Below are positions 26,088-35,376 of a DNA stretch of 64,000 bases, in pieces. The position numbers and the translations under genes were made by a program. The notes under the pieces are model-generated. The model was not told the DNA's origin. It did no database searches and saw only the letters and a program-made list of their open reading frames with translations. The stretch comes from Puniceicoccaceae bacterium Marseille-Q1082. Its GTDB lineage: Bacteria > Verrucomicrobiota > Verrucomicrobiia > Opitutales > Intestinicryptomonadaceae. The stretch is from assembly GCA_904424815.1 (NCBI GenBank), contig CAJGBI010000002.1:186001-250000 (forward strand). The letters are read 5' to 3'. Every line of letters begins with the position of its first letter. Position 1 is the stretch's first letter.

Positions 26088-27068
26088 CTAATTTTTCTCT
26101 TTGATAATATAGGGCGGGCGGCGCTTGGATTCCAGGTAAAGCTTCGACATGTAGTGCCCGATAACCCCCAGGCAAAAGAGCTGCATTCCGCTAAGGAAGA
26201 ATATCACGCATATCATGGACGTCCACCCGTAGGCGGAGTTGTGGTATATGAGCTGGCGTATCGAAAGCAGGACGATTGCGACGCTCGATAACAGGCAGAA
26301 GAATATGCCTATGGCAGCCGCCACGACGAGCGGAATTGTCGAGAAGGAAGTCAGCGCGTCGAGCGAATACATCGCAAGCCCCGCAAAAGACCACTTGGTT
26401 TTGCCCGCGCACCGCTCCACATTGTCAAACTCAATCCATTTGGTCTTGAAGCCGACCCATTCGTACATGCCCTTTATGAAGCGGTTGTACTCCGGCATTT
26501 CGAGAACGGCGTCTATCACCCTGCGGTTTATGAGGCGGAAGTCGCGCGCGCCCTCGACGAATTTCAGGCTGGAAAGCGAATTGAGAACCCTGTAAAACGC
26601 ACGCGCGCAGAACGAGCGCGCGGGGGATTCGCCCCTGCGCGTCCTGCGGCGGGTCGCGACGCTGTCGTATCCGCCCTCGCGCATTTCGCGGAACATCTGC
26701 GGAAGCAGGGAGGGGGGATCCTGCAAGTCGGCGTCCATTATCGCGGCAATGTCCCCGCGCGCGGCGCGCAGCCCCGCGTACATGGCGGCCTCCTTGCCGA
26801 AATTGCGCGAAAGCGAAATGTACTTCACGCGGGAATCCTTTGCGGCGAGTTCGCGCAGGTATTCGAGCGTTCCGTCCTTCGAGCCGTCCTCGACGAAGAC
26901 TATCTCGAAATTCTCCGCGCCGGCGGACTCCATGGCGCGCAGAAACTCAGCGTAGAAAATCGGCAGAGCCTCGCGCTCGTCGCGGCACGGGACTATCGCG
27001 CTGAACATTCCCCCGTAGGGGGGCACGCGCGGGGAATCTGACGCTGCATCTGACATTGCCGTGTTCAT
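26088..27068 (-). CDS. GT2 glycosyltransferase, GtrB/DPM-like
   Basis: 326-aa membrane-bound family 2 glycosyltransferase. The GT-A domain starts FSAIVPCRDEREALPIFYAE; FEIVFVEDGSKDGTLEYLRE holds the nucleotide-binding DGS; AIMDADLQDPPSLLPQMF is the DxD plus LQDPP motif typical of polyprenyl-phosphate hexosyltransferases. KTKWSFAGLAMYSLDALTSF precedes two transmembrane helices (about 240-265 and 275-300). It likely transfers a sugar from a nucleotide sugar to a lipid carrier at the inner membrane. It is separated from the flavodiiron gene by 237 bp holding a terminator, so it is an independent unit. Confidence 0.9.
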   Translation of the reverse strand: MNTAMSDAASDSPRVPPYGGMFSAIVPCRDEREALPIFYAEFLRAMESAGAENFEIVFVEDGSKDGTLEYLRELAAKDSRVKYISLSRNFGKEAAMYAGLRAARGDIAAIMDADLQDPPSLLPQMFREMREGGYDSVATRRRTRRGESPARSFCARAFYRVLNSLSSLKFVEGARDFRLINRRVIDAVLEMPEYNRFIKGMYEWVGFKTKWIEFDNVERCAGKTKWSFAGLAMYSLDALTSFSTIPLVVAAAIGIFFCLLSSVAIVLLSIRQLIYHNSAYGWTSMICVIFFLSGMQLFCLGVIGHYMSKLYLESKRRPPYIIKEKN

Positions 27069-27235
27069 TTGCGGAATATTATTCCATATTGCGGGCGAAT
27101 ATCAAACCTATTTTTGCGGCGGCTTCCGACGCGGCGCCTAAAAAATGCGGAGCGCGGCGCGCCCTTTAACGCCCCCTTCCCTCGCAATGCGGCGCGCCTT
27201 CCGCGGGCTTTCCGCGCAAAAAAATCCGCAAATAA

Positions 27236-27266
27236 AAAATCCCGCGGCAAACCCCGCGGGATTTTA
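27236..27266 (-). terminator. terminator downstream of the flavodiiron gene
   Basis: An 11-bp perfect stem (AAATCCCGCGG / CCGCGGGATTT) with a six-base loop, 40 bp after the flavodiiron stop. On the minus strand it is followed by a T-rich run, as in a Rho-independent terminator; its flanks make it plausible in both directions. Confidence 0.8.
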
Positions 27267-27305
27267 ATATCATCCGCCAATCCGCCGGAGCGCAAACTCC
27301 GGAGA

Positions 27306-28472
27306 TTACAGCGCGGAAATCTTTTCGTCGATTCTCGCGGCGAAGTCGTCGAGCGCGCGAAAAGTTTCCCCAACCGGCCTGCCCTTAACCTCCACGCCGG
27401 GAATTTTTTCGGGCCTGGCCAGCTTGAAGCACGCCTCTATCGGCGCCGACAGGCTGCCTCCCCACCCGTAGGAGCCGATCACGCCGAAATATTTCAGCTT
27501 AGGGCGCAATATGTTTATCAGGTACGCCGCGTAGACGCTCTTTGGGTGCGGCCCCGTCAGAACCATGGACGTCCCGAATACGACGCACGGGGCGTCGATG
27601 AGCTGCATTGCAATCTCCCCCTCGTCTGCGCCGATGAGCTCCGCCCTTACGACCGTTATGCCGCGCGACCGGAGGGCGTTTTCGAGATAGTCCACCATTA
27701 TGCGGGTGTTGTCGTACATTGATACGTAAGGCATCACGACTTTCCGCGCAAACTTGTCGGAGACCCACTCGGCGTAAAGATTCATGATGAACTCCGGCCT
27801 GTCGTAGACGGGCCCGTGGCTGGGCAGAATCATCTTGGGGTTCATCGCCCTGGCGAGTCCGAGGTACTTTGCGCAAAAGCCCCTGAACGGCATCATTATT
27901 TCGGAATAATACCGCTTTGCGGCCTCCGCGAGATTTTCGGAGCAGTCGGCAAAGAGCTCGTTGTCTGTGTAGTGCGCGCCGAAATAGTCGCAGGAGAACA
28001 AAAAATTGTCCTCCACCAAATGAGTGAACATCGTGTCGGGCCAGTGGACCCACGGAGCCATTATAAATTTGAGCGTCCTGCCCCCGAGGGAAACCTCCTC
28101 GCCGTCCGCAACCGCCCTTATGCGCGACGGATCTACCCCGAGCATGTTTACGAGGTTTTCCGCGCACTTCGGCGAGCACAGGACGACCGCCTCCGGATAG
28201 GTTTTCAGGAGGGTCGGTATCGCCCCGCTGTGGTCGGGCTCGGCGTGGTTTGAGACGATGTAGTCTATCTTGGCGCCGCGCGCGGCGATCATGTCGCAAT
28301 ACGGCCCGAGCAGCTTTTCGTACATCGTGTCTATGAGAGCGCGCTTCTCCGCCCCCTCGACGAGGTAAGAGTTGTAGGTCGTCCCCTGGGGAAGCGGGAC
28401 GAGCTGGTCGAAGAGCTTGCGGTTCCTGTCGTGCAGGCCGCAATAGAATACCCCCGGGGCTATCTCTTTCAT
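27306..28472 (-). CDS. flavodiiron protein (FprA-like)
   Basis: 388-aa cytoplasmic A-type flavoprotein that reduces O2 to water or NO to N2O. The beta-lactamase-like domain carries the diiron ligands HAEPDH (His76, Glu78, Asp80, His81), with further ligands in APWVHWPDTMF and SCDYFGAH. The C-terminal flavodoxin domain starts about residue 245 with VSMYDNTRIMVDYLENAL and has the FMN loops GTSMVLTGPHP and GSYGWGG. Rubredoxin, its usual electron donor, is encoded seven bases upstream in the same direction. ATG 28472 (MKEIAPGVFY) matches the family start. Suggests defence of an anaerobe against O2 or NO. Confidence 0.96.
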   Translation of the reverse strand: MKEIAPGVFYCGLHDRNRKLFDQLVPLPQGTTYNSYLVEGAEKRALIDTMYEKLLGPYCDMIAARGAKIDYIVSNHAEPDHSGAIPTLLKTYPEAVVLCSPKCAENLVNMLGVDPSRIRAVADGEEVSLGGRTLKFIMAPWVHWPDTMFTHLVEDNFLFSCDYFGAHYTDNELFADCSENLAEAAKRYYSEIMMPFRGFCAKYLGLARAMNPKMILPSHGPVYDRPEFIMNLYAEWVSDKFARKVVMPYVSMYDNTRIMVDYLENALRSRGITVVRAELIGADEGEIAMQLIDAPCVVFGTSMVLTGPHPKSVYAAYLINILRPKLKYFGVIGSYGWGGSLSAPIEACFKLARPEKIPGVEVKGRPVGETFRALDDFAARIDEKISAL

Positions 28473-28479
28473 AGGCCCG

Positions 28480-28644
28480 CTATTCGTCGGTTTCGACAAA
28501 CTGGTCCTTGCCCACTCCGCAGAGGGGGCAGACCCAGTCATCGGGGATGTCCGCAAAAGCCGTTCCGGGCTGGACTCCGTTGTCGGGATCCCCCGCGGCG
28601 GGGTCGTAGATATAGCCGCAAACCTCGCATTTATACTTTTTCAT
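28480..28644 (-). CDS. rubredoxin
   Basis: 54-aa iron protein, read directly from the complement. [20 protein letters not shown] opens the protein; Cys6, Cys9, Cys39 and Cys42 form the Fe(SCys)4 site, the second pair in [14 protein letters not shown]. The length is typical of classical rubredoxins. AAAGG lies ten bases before ATG 28644. Placed seven bases upstream of the flavodiiron gene, it almost certainly supplies its electrons. Confidence 0.97.
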   Translation of the reverse strand: MKKYKCEVCGYIYDPAAGDPDNGVQPGTAFADIPDDWVCPLCGVGKDQFVETDE

Positions 28645-28719
28645 TGCGATATGCCTTTCTGTTTAAGCGTTGCACTTCCAAATTTTGACAGGCGGTTTTC
28701 CGAAAAGTTTTCAATCCGC

Positions 28720-29736
28720 CTATTCCCCGCCGACTTTTTTGACGGTTATTATTATGCGCGCGGTTCTGGCGAGCCCCGTCGGAAACTGCTTGCGTATTTC
28801 GGCGTAGGAGCCTTCCGCGTCGTACTTTGACGGAGCCGCTCCGCCGTCCGGCGCCTCCGCCGCCCCGCCGCGCGAAACTCCGGACTTTGAAAACAAAGCC
28901 GTCTGTTCCATGGCGTCCGAAAGAGTCTTGCCGCTGTTGATTTTCGGCCTTTCAAACTGTATGCAGTATGGCCTGTTCACGTCGAGGACGAGATCGCGCA
29001 TCTTGCGCTCGAAACGCTCGAACTGCCGCTGCTTCATGATGGTGTTGCCGTTGCTGTTTCCGTCGGCGTAGAAATAGGAGACGGGGTTGGAATAGATGTA
29101 GTCCATGTTTACCATCACTTTTTTGCCGTTGGCTTTCAGCAACTTCACCGCGCAAAACGACCCCAAATCGAACTCCTCGACGTCGCCCCTGTGCTTCGGC
29201 CTGTTCCTTATCATCGCCTCGATTTTTTTGTCTTTTTCAATCTGGGCGGCGTCGGGCTCGTACTTGTCGAGATAGCTCTTGTACTCGCCCGCAAAGAGCG
29301 ACGGGGTTTTCTCGCCCTTTTCAATCGCGCTTTCGAGAGCGTCCGCCTGCTCGGTAAGCTTGCCTATGCGCCCCTGCGCTCCGGCGAGCGAATTTTCGAG
29401 GCGCAAAATTTCGTTTTTAAGGCCGAGCAGTTTGCCGCGCGCCTCGTCAATGGGCGAAATTTTCCCAACCTTCGCCGCCGCGGGTTTCTCATTTTCGGAA
29501 ACTTCGTCGGCATACTCGTCCATATTCACCGAGGGCGCGGGATAGCCTTTGGCCATATACCTCTTGGCGAGCACCTTTCCGTCAAAGCCCTTGTGCTGAG
29601 ACTCCCCCTCTGCGAGCACAAACGTAAACTTGTCATCCGGCTTTCCGGCGATGTGGGTTTCCACGGTGACGGAATACTTCTGGGCGGACAGAACGCCCGC
29701 GCACAGCAACGCCGCCGCAAAGGTCGCGAATTTCAT
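28720..29736 (-). CDS. secreted coiled-coil protein of unknown function
   Basis: 338 aa. Signal peptide MKFATFAAALLCAGVLSAQ. A short N-terminal beta region is followed by a helical coiled coil at about 80-135 (LLGLKNEILRLENSLAGAQG, LTEQADALESAIEKGE), then a C-terminal globular region with FDLGSFCAVKLLKANGKKVM and a Gly/Ala-rich patch. No family recognised. Starts at 29736 and 29745 are both possible (MITMKF); the first Met of the signal peptide was chosen. Last of three secreted-protein genes in tandem (with 29785-30270 and 30332-32245). Confidence 0.7.
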   Translation of the reverse strand: MKFATFAAALLCAGVLSAQKYSVTVETHIAGKPDDKFTFVLAEGESQHKGFDGKVLAKRYMAKGYPAPSVNMDEYADEVSENEKPAAAKVGKISPIDEARGKLLGLKNEILRLENSLAGAQGRIGKLTEQADALESAIEKGEKTPSLFAGEYKSYLDKYEPDAAQIEKDKKIEAMIRNRPKHRGDVEEFDLGSFCAVKLLKANGKKVMVNMDYIYSNPVSYFYADGNSNGNTIMKQRQFERFERKMRDLVLDVNRPYCIQFERPKINSGKTLSDAMEQTALFSKSGVSRGGAAEAPDGGAAPSKYDAEGSYAEIRKQFPTGLARTARIIITVKKVGGE

Positions 29737-29784
29737 CGTAATCATAAGTAAAAATTTAATGGATAAATCGGGGGGGCGTGTCAA

Positions 29785-30270
29785 TTAGTTTTCAAGCCTT
29801 GATATCTCGAAAACCACCGAGGTTTCCCCGCCCTGCGCGAGCGTTCCGCCCTCCGCCACTTTCGCCGACTCCGGAAGGGAAAATCCGAACCTGTACAAAA
29901 CCGTCCTCTTTCCGCCGCGGATTTCGACGACGGAACACACATACGCAACGCAATCCTCATGCGCCTGCGGCTGCGGAGCGCGCGCGGATTCGCCGTCCGC
30001 CTCTCTGCCCGCGCCCTCGGACGGTGCTTTCGGCTTCGCCTCCGCTTCCGACCGCGGCGCGGAATGCCACGACGACGGATGCGGAAGCCCGTATTTGCCG
30101 GAGCGCGCAGGCCTGCGCCTGGGCGCCTCGGAAACGGCTCCCTCGGGAAGCCTTATGAGGTTTCCGCCGGAGTCCTCCAAATAGTACTTGCCGTCAATCT
30201 TGACGGCTTCGGCCGAAAACAGCGCGGGCGCAAACGCGAGAGCCGCCGCGAAAATCGCAAAGAATTTCAT
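29785..30270 (-). CDS. small secreted protein of unknown function
   Basis: 161 aa. Signal peptide MKFFAIFAAALAFAPALFSA. Next comes VKIDGKYYLEDSGGNLIRLP, a disordered Pro/Arg/Ala-rich linker (about 45-100), and a small beta-rich C-terminal domain (CVAYVCSVVEIRGGKRTVLY, TSVVFEISRLEN). No recognisable family. It sits 61 bp after the 637-aa gene and 48 bp before the coiled-coil gene on the same strand, so the three probably work together. Confidence 0.68.
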   Translation of the reverse strand: MKFFAIFAAALAFAPALFSAEAVKIDGKYYLEDSGGNLIRLPEGAVSEAPRRRPARSGKYGLPHPSSWHSAPRSEAEAKPKAPSEGAGREADGESARAPQPQAHEDCVAYVCSVVEIRGGKRTVLYRFGFSLPESAKVAEGGTLAQGGETSVVFEISRLEN

Positions 30271-30331
30271 TTTGGAAGAGTCGCGGAGGGGCGAAAAATT
30301 TTCAAGCAAAAACCCTCCGGCGAAACGGGCG

Positions 30332-32245
30332 TCAAAAACTGAGTATTTCGTTCATCCGCTCTTTGGATATCACCGTCTTCGGCTTGTAAGAATCGCCGTC
30401 GAGCCTCTCATTCAAATCGACGTGCAGAAATCCGCCCGCGTCGGAATTTGCGCGGCTCAATCCGGAGAGGTACGCCGAAACGCTTTTGAATATTTCCGAC
30501 TGCGCGGAAAGCGGAGCCGCGTACCTGTAATAGGGGTTCTTGGGCGTATTCTTGGCGATTCTGTCCGCCTCGAGCGACATGTCTGAGAGCACTTCCCTGA
30601 TATAGTCGGAATACTTGCGGAAAAACAGCGACTTGTGCAGGCGCGGCCCTTCGAGAAAGTCGTACTTGTACTTTCCGGCCGCCCGACCGGCGCGGGCCGA
30701 GCCCAGAGCGTCGACAAAAGTGTTCGTGCGGACGAACCGCACGGCCCAATAGTTCAGGGCGCAAAGATCGGCGAGGATTTTCCCCTCCGACGCGTATTCT
30801 TCCGCGTCAAATTTCCGCCAGGACTTGAAGCTTTCGGGGTCTATCGGAACCAGCCGCGCCCTGCCGGACAAATCCTGACGGACGGCGCTTTCCAAATTTT
30901 TTATTAGAGGCTCGCATCCGGGCATCTGGGAGGGCGACGTGGAAACGTATGTGGCGTCGAACCCGCCGAAGAATTCTATGCCGTTTGACGGGGAAAGCTC
31001 TATCAGCCCGAGAAGCTTCCGCGAATCCGCGTCCACGACCATCGCGCCCCCCGCCCCGAGGTTTGCGACTTTCGAGTAGTCGGCGACGCCGAGCGCAAAC
31101 GCTCCCTTTTTCATCACGGGGTATATCGAGCGGCGGGCGCCGTCCCCGTTGGCGCCGATAATCGCTATGCGCTTTCCTTCAAATGACTCGGGAATATCGG
31201 ACGGAGGGCAAAATTCGACGGGGGAGGCGGGCACGTCTCCCGAGACAGCGGCGCACGCGAACATCGAATCCGGAGAGACGTATATGTCGGAACTTTTAAA
31301 TACCACGTCGCCGTAGTCGAATTTAAGCTCCCCGCCCACATGCTCGAGCATCTCCGCCGGAAACAGGAACGCCTTCTTTCCCGCGACCTCCACGAAGTAG
31401 CAGCAAAACGACATTCCGCCCGCCTGCTTTATGAACACGTTTTTGTAAAAGAAATCCTCCGTCTGTTTTTTGCCGCCGTCGTAGGCCTCGGCGGGCTTGC
31501 CTTTCAGGAAAGCGGCGTCAAGGCGCGAGTCCAGCTCCGCAAGCTGCGCGCAAAAATCCGACGGGAACATCTCCTGTATGCCCTCGCGCAAATTTCCGAA
31601 CTCGGGCGGAAACTTTTTCATCAAAAAGTTGTGGCGGGCAAGAAACTGCCTGTCGAAATACCGCACCGCCGCGTCGGGATCCTCCTTCATCTTTTCGAGG
31701 GTGTTTTTGAGAATCAGGCTGTAATCGCTCTTGGGAACGTCCTTCCACTTTTCCTTCACCGCCGAGAGCGCGTCGCCGAGCCTCATGACCGACGACGCCT
31801 GCGCCGTGTAGTCGCCCGCATATATTCTGGCAACCGCCTCTATTACGGCGGAGGACTCCTCGCGCGAAAGACCGAAAGAGTTCACCGCGTCCTTTATCGC
31901 AAGAGCCGCGGTCTCCTGAGCCATAACGAAAGAGTGCTGCCTGTCGTAGTCGCCTGGGAATTTTTTTTCCGCCAAAGCCCTTATCTCGTCGCCCATAGAG
32001 GCGGGCACGCCCCTGCGCCGCTGCGAGATCTTCGCCATCGCCGACTTCTGGTCGGCTATCCACCTCTCCCGCTGCTTCTCCTTCGTGGGGAATAGCTCCA
32101 TTCCCCTCTTTTCTATCGCCTCAACGCGGGGGTCGGCGGGGGGTTCGGCATTGAATTTCCCCTCAAAAATATCTCCGCCGTATTTGTCGTAGCAATACCA
32201 TCCGCCGAGAAGCGCGAAAGCGACAGCCAAAAGAATCAGTTTCAT
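30332..32245 (-). CDS. membrane-anchored or secreted protein with degenerate trypsin-like fold
   Basis: 637 aa. The N-terminal hydrophobic segment MKLILLAVAFALLGGWYCYD is either a signal peptide or an anchor. Residues 40-260 are helical and charged. Residues about 275-420 resemble a trypsin-like serine protease: SFCCYFVEVAGKKAFLFPAE occupies the place of the catalytic His loop, and NLGAGGAMVVDADSRKLLGL resembles the G-N-S-G-G-P-V serine loop. The expected His is replaced (PAEML) and the Ser is absent (GAGGA), so it would be inactive as a protease. The C-terminal 200 residues are helical and unassigned. The protease-fold reading is inference from motif position. Confidence 0.65.
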   Translation of the reverse strand: MKLILLAVAFALLGGWYCYDKYGGDIFEGKFNAEPPADPRVEAIEKRGMELFPTKEKQRERWIADQKSAMAKISQRRRGVPASMGDEIRALAEKKFPGDYDRQHSFVMAQETAALAIKDAVNSFGLSREESSAVIEAVARIYAGDYTAQASSVMRLGDALSAVKEKWKDVPKSDYSLILKNTLEKMKEDPDAAVRYFDRQFLARHNFLMKKFPPEFGNLREGIQEMFPSDFCAQLAELDSRLDAAFLKGKPAEAYDGGKKQTEDFFYKNVFIKQAGGMSFCCYFVEVAGKKAFLFPAEMLEHVGGELKFDYGDVVFKSSDIYVSPDSMFACAAVSGDVPASPVEFCPPSDIPESFEGKRIAIIGANGDGARRSIYPVMKKGAFALGVADYSKVANLGAGGAMVVDADSRKLLGLIELSPSNGIEFFGGFDATYVSTSPSQMPGCEPLIKNLESAVRQDLSGRARLVPIDPESFKSWRKFDAEEYASEGKILADLCALNYWAVRFVRTNTFVDALGSARAGRAAGKYKYDFLEGPRLHKSLFFRKYSDYIREVLSDMSLEADRIAKNTPKNPYYRYAAPLSAQSEIFKSVSAYLSGLSRANSDAGGFLHVDLNERLDGDSYKPKTVISKERMNEILSF

Positions 32246-32516
32246 CGGAAACGTTTTTAATGCAAAAGCGCGCGCGGTGTCAAAACAATTGCGCAAAAAC
32301 ACCAAAACCGCCCGCCTCGAAGAGGCGAAACAAGATTCCGGACATGCGAAATTCTTTTTTAAAAAAATAACCCGCGCCGAGCGGCAAAAAATACCCTCCG
32401 GCTTTCCGCGCGGAGGGCAAAAAAATCCGCGCCGCATTTCCGCAACGCGGCGGGTTCGCCGGCGCGCGCGGGCGGAGCCAAAACTCGCCGGCGCCTCCAC
32501 GCGCTGCGAAAGCCCG
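32246..32516. other. 271-bp intergenic region with terminator
   Basis: Contains the promoter side of the 637-aa protein gene and, at 32394-32417, the terminator listed separately. Short A- and T-runs near 32,360. No gene supported. Confidence 0.5.
32394..32417 (-). terminator. terminator downstream of KDPG aldolase
   Basis: CCCTCCG and CGGAGGG form a 7-bp stem with a 10-base loop, about 100 bp after the aldolase stop. On the minus strand it is followed by TATTTTTTG, so it would terminate the chemoreceptor-aldolase transcript. Confidence 0.6.
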
Positions 32517-33146
32517 CTACAGATTGGCGACCGCCTCTTCGGCGTTCTTGCGGATCTGAACCCAGTCGCGCGCCTCGATGAGCGCCGCGGGCGCTATCCA
32601 TGAGCCGCCTATCGCCGTCACGAGCGGGGAATCCGTATATGGCTTCATATTCGAGAGCTTCAACCCGCCGAGCGGGATAAAGCTTATGCCCAGATGCTTG
32701 TACGGCGCGGAAATGTTTTGCAGATGCTTCATGCCTCCGGAGCTTTCCGCGGGGAAGAACTTCATCAGCCTGCACCCGTGTTCGAGCGCCTGCTCGATGT
32801 CGCTTGGCGTCATGATTCCGGGGGCGAACGGCAGCCCCGCCTCAGCCGCCGCGTCTATAACGCGGACGTTGCAGCCCGGGCTGACGCCGAAATCCGCGCC
32901 GCGGCTCTTGGCCTCGCGAGCCTGGTCGGGCGTGAGAATCGTTCCTATTCCGAGGGTGAGCGGCAGCCCCGCCGAGGCTATGGCGGACGCGCACTCGAAG
33001 GCGCGCGGCGTGCGCAGCGTCATTTCTATGGCGGTCACGCCGCCGTCGCAGAGCGCCTTGGCAAGATCCGCCGAATCCGCGGGTTCGTTCACGGCGAGCA
33101 CCGCCACGATGCGCGCCTTTTTCAGTTTTTGTGCGAGATTTTCCAT
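32517..33146 (-). CDS. eda: KDPG/KHG aldolase
   Basis: 209-aa class I aldolase of the Entner-Doudoroff and hexuronate pathways: splits 2-keto-3-deoxy-6-phosphogluconate to pyruvate and glyceraldehyde-3-phosphate. Catalytic Glu41 and Arg45 are in AIEMTLRTP, Lys129 (Schiff base) in CRLMKFFPAE. GIGTILTPDQ and FIPLGGLKLSNM are the phosphate-binding loops. It starts 22 bp after the second chemoreceptor gene on the same strand and is probably co-transcribed. The other ED enzyme is not in the window. Confidence 0.95.
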   Translation of the reverse strand: MENLAQKLKKARIVAVLAVNEPADSADLAKALCDGGVTAIEMTLRTPRAFECASAIASAGLPLTLGIGTILTPDQAREAKSRGADFGVSPGCNVRVIDAAAEAGLPFAPGIMTPSDIEQALEHGCRLMKFFPAESSGGMKHLQNISAPYKHLGISFIPLGGLKLSNMKPYTDSPLVTAIGGSWIAPAALIEARDWVQIRKNAEEAVANL

Positions 33147-33168
33147 TGGGATATTTCTGAATGTTGCG

Positions 33169-35376
33169 TTAAAGCGTTTCCGGATCCCCGCCGAGCCTGG
33201 GAAGCTTGAACTGCGAGACTTTCGCGCGCAGCTCCTCGGCGGTCTTTTCGAGCGAATCCGTGGCGGACTTGAACGCGCCGATTTTGTCGCGGGTCTGGGC
33301 GGCGGATTCGCTTAAAGCGTGCATTGTGCGGCTTATCCTCGCCGCCCTGTCGGCCTGGGTCCCGACCCCTCCTGCGAGCTCCTCGAACTTTGGGCCGAGG
33401 GCGGCGACCTGCTCGGAAACCGCCCTCATGTTGTCCGACACCCTGTCTATCACGCGCAGCGAGCGGCGCATGAGTATCACGAAAGAGCGCATTTCAACCA
33501 CCCCCGACTCCACGGAGTCGCGCATGTCGGAGACCATTTTGGAGATGTTCATTGCCGAAACCGCCGTCATGTCGGCGAGCTTTCCGATTTCCGCGGAAAC
33601 TATCGCGAACCCACCCCCGAATTCCCCCGCCTTTTCCGCCTCTATGGCGGCGTTGAGCGAAAGCAAGTTGGTGCGCTGGCTGACGGTGTTGACGGTCGTC
33701 ACCGCGGCGGAGACCCCCTCGGCCTTTTCCTGTATTATCGCGAGCCTCGACGCAACAGACTCCGTGGCGGACAGCAGGCCGGAGGCATTCTCCGTCAAGC
33801 GCGACAGGTATTCGCCGCCCTCGCGCATTCCCTCGACGCTCGCGCCGATGTCCGCGGCGGCTCTTCCCGCCTTGGATTTCAGAAGCTCCACCGAAGACGA
33901 TATCGACTCCGTCGCCTTTGAAACCTCCCTGAGCGCGCCCGCTTTCTCTACCGCTATGGACTCTATTTCGGCGGCTCCCCCCGAGATCTTCACGGCGCCC
34001 GCCGCCAAGCTCACGCCCCCGCTCTGAACCCTCCACACGAGCTTCGAGAGGTAGCCCGTCATCTTCTCGAGGGCGACGCACAGGGCGAAAATTTCGCTGT
34101 TGCTGAGCCTGTCGGGATTCGTGAGCTCGGAAAGGGTCTCGCGCGCGCCGCGCAGGTTGCCGTCGCGCATCATGTTCGAGGCGTCCACGAGCCCGCCCGT
34201 CATCTCCGCGCCCCTGGCGGCGGCCATGCGCGCCGCGAACGCCGCGAACCCCAGCATCAGCGCGCCGAGCGGCAAAAGGAAAAATATGAACCTCTCGCCC
34301 GAGCGTGAAATGCGCGACATTGCCTCGAACGAGTCCGCGCTGTACGAGTTCACGCCGACGACCATGTTCCACGGCCTGAAATACCCGTAGACGGAAGTCA
34401 CCTCCCCCTCCCTTCCGGATTCGGATATGCGGAACCGCCTGACGCCTATCTTTCCGTCGCCGAGCCGCGCGGCGTCGGCGATAATCTCGAGCATGGCCGC
34501 GCGCCTGCCCTCCGCCCCGTCGGCCTCCACGGGCATTCCGTCGAGCTTGCCGTCCTTTGACGCGCGCCACACCGCGCTCCCCCCTTCGGAAAGCTCCGCC
34601 GCCCACGCAAAGCCGCTGGCGCCGAACCTTATGTCCTCAAAATATTTCAGAATATAGCCGTAGGAGTTTTGCAGCGACCCGCAGCACACCGCGCCAATCA
34701 CGTTTCCGTTGAGGCCTACCAGGGGCTCGTAATTGGCGATGAAATCCATGTTTCCGGAATGGGACACCCCCGAATACGCGCGCTTGGAAAGCAGCGCCCT
34801 TACTATCTGCGAGCCCTCCGCGCCCGCCGCCGGAATGTAGGTGCCCACATGCCTTCCCCCATCGGGCCCCTCCACCGTGGAGGCTACGCGCAGCATGTCG
34901 CCGGCGTCGTTTACGCGCAGGAGAATCGCGAACTCAAGGCCCGTGTCGGATTTCAGGGAGTCGAGCATCTTAGCTACCTTTCCGGAGGCGCCGACAATGC
35001 GCTTTTGGCCGTCGAGAACGAGCAGGAGCTTTTCGTCGCCAAACGCGAGCTCCGGAATCTTGGCCGCGCGGCTTTCGCCGGCGGAGCCCTCCGCGGAAAT
35101 CTCCGCCTCCGCGGAAGTGTCCAGCAGCCGCGCGTGGCCGAGCCGCGCAAGCTCCGAAAGAAGAATCCTGCGCGCGTTTTCGGCGGCGGAATCGCGCGCG
35201 CCCTGGATTATCGCGCACATCTCGAGCGTGTCGGCGGCGAGCCTGCGCGCGTTGCGCTCGTCCATCCTGTCGAATTCCGCCTCCGCTATGGCGCGAATGT
35301 CGGAGTTCATCATCAGTATGAGGACGGCCATCGCCATTACCGGAAGCGCCGATATCCCGACCAGAAAGAGCGTCAA
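33169..35376 (-). CDS. methyl-accepting chemotaxis protein 2
   Basis: 735 aa from the TTG at 35376-35374. First transmembrane helix LFLVGISALPVMAMAVLILM, then a periplasmic Cache-type sensor domain (MDFIANYEPLVGLNGNVIGA, YFEDIRFGASGFAWAAEL), a second transmembrane helix near residue 350 (FIFFLLPLGALMLGFAAFAA), a HAMP-like stretch, and a signalling hairpin whose tip is LNAAIEAEKAGEFGGGFAIV. No ATG or GTG exists upstream in frame before a TAA at 35427-35425. The TTG overlaps the stop of the upstream chemoreceptor (TTGA), so translation would be by coupling. A run of 11 G upstream could restore one continuous frame. No cheA or cheW is in the window. Confidence 0.85.
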   Translation of the reverse strand: MTLFLVGISALPVMAMAVLILMMNSDIRAIAEAEFDRMDERNARRLAADTLEMCAIIQGARDSAAENARRILLSELARLGHARLLDTSAEAEISAEGSAGESRAAKIPELAFGDEKLLLVLDGQKRIVGASGKVAKMLDSLKSDTGLEFAILLRVNDAGDMLRVASTVEGPDGGRHVGTYIPAAGAEGSQIVRALLSKRAYSGVSHSGNMDFIANYEPLVGLNGNVIGAVCCGSLQNSYGYILKYFEDIRFGASGFAWAAELSEGGSAVWRASKDGKLDGMPVEADGAEGRRAAMLEIIADAARLGDGKIGVRRFRISESGREGEVTSVYGYFRPWNMVVGVNSYSADSFEAMSRISRSGERFIFFLLPLGALMLGFAAFAARMAAARGAEMTGGLVDASNMMRDGNLRGARETLSELTNPDRLSNSEIFALCVALEKMTGYLSKLVWRVQSGGVSLAAGAVKISGGAAEIESIAVEKAGALREVSKATESISSSVELLKSKAGRAAADIGASVEGMREGGEYLSRLTENASGLLSATESVASRLAIIQEKAEGVSAAVTTVNTVSQRTNLLSLNAAIEAEKAGEFGGGFAIVSAEIGKLADMTAVSAMNISKMVSDMRDSVESGVVEMRSFVILMRRSLRVIDRVSDNMRAVSEQVAALGPKFEELAGGVGTQADRAARISRTMHALSESAAQTRDKIGAFKSATDSLEKTAEELRAKVSQFKLPRLGGDPETL

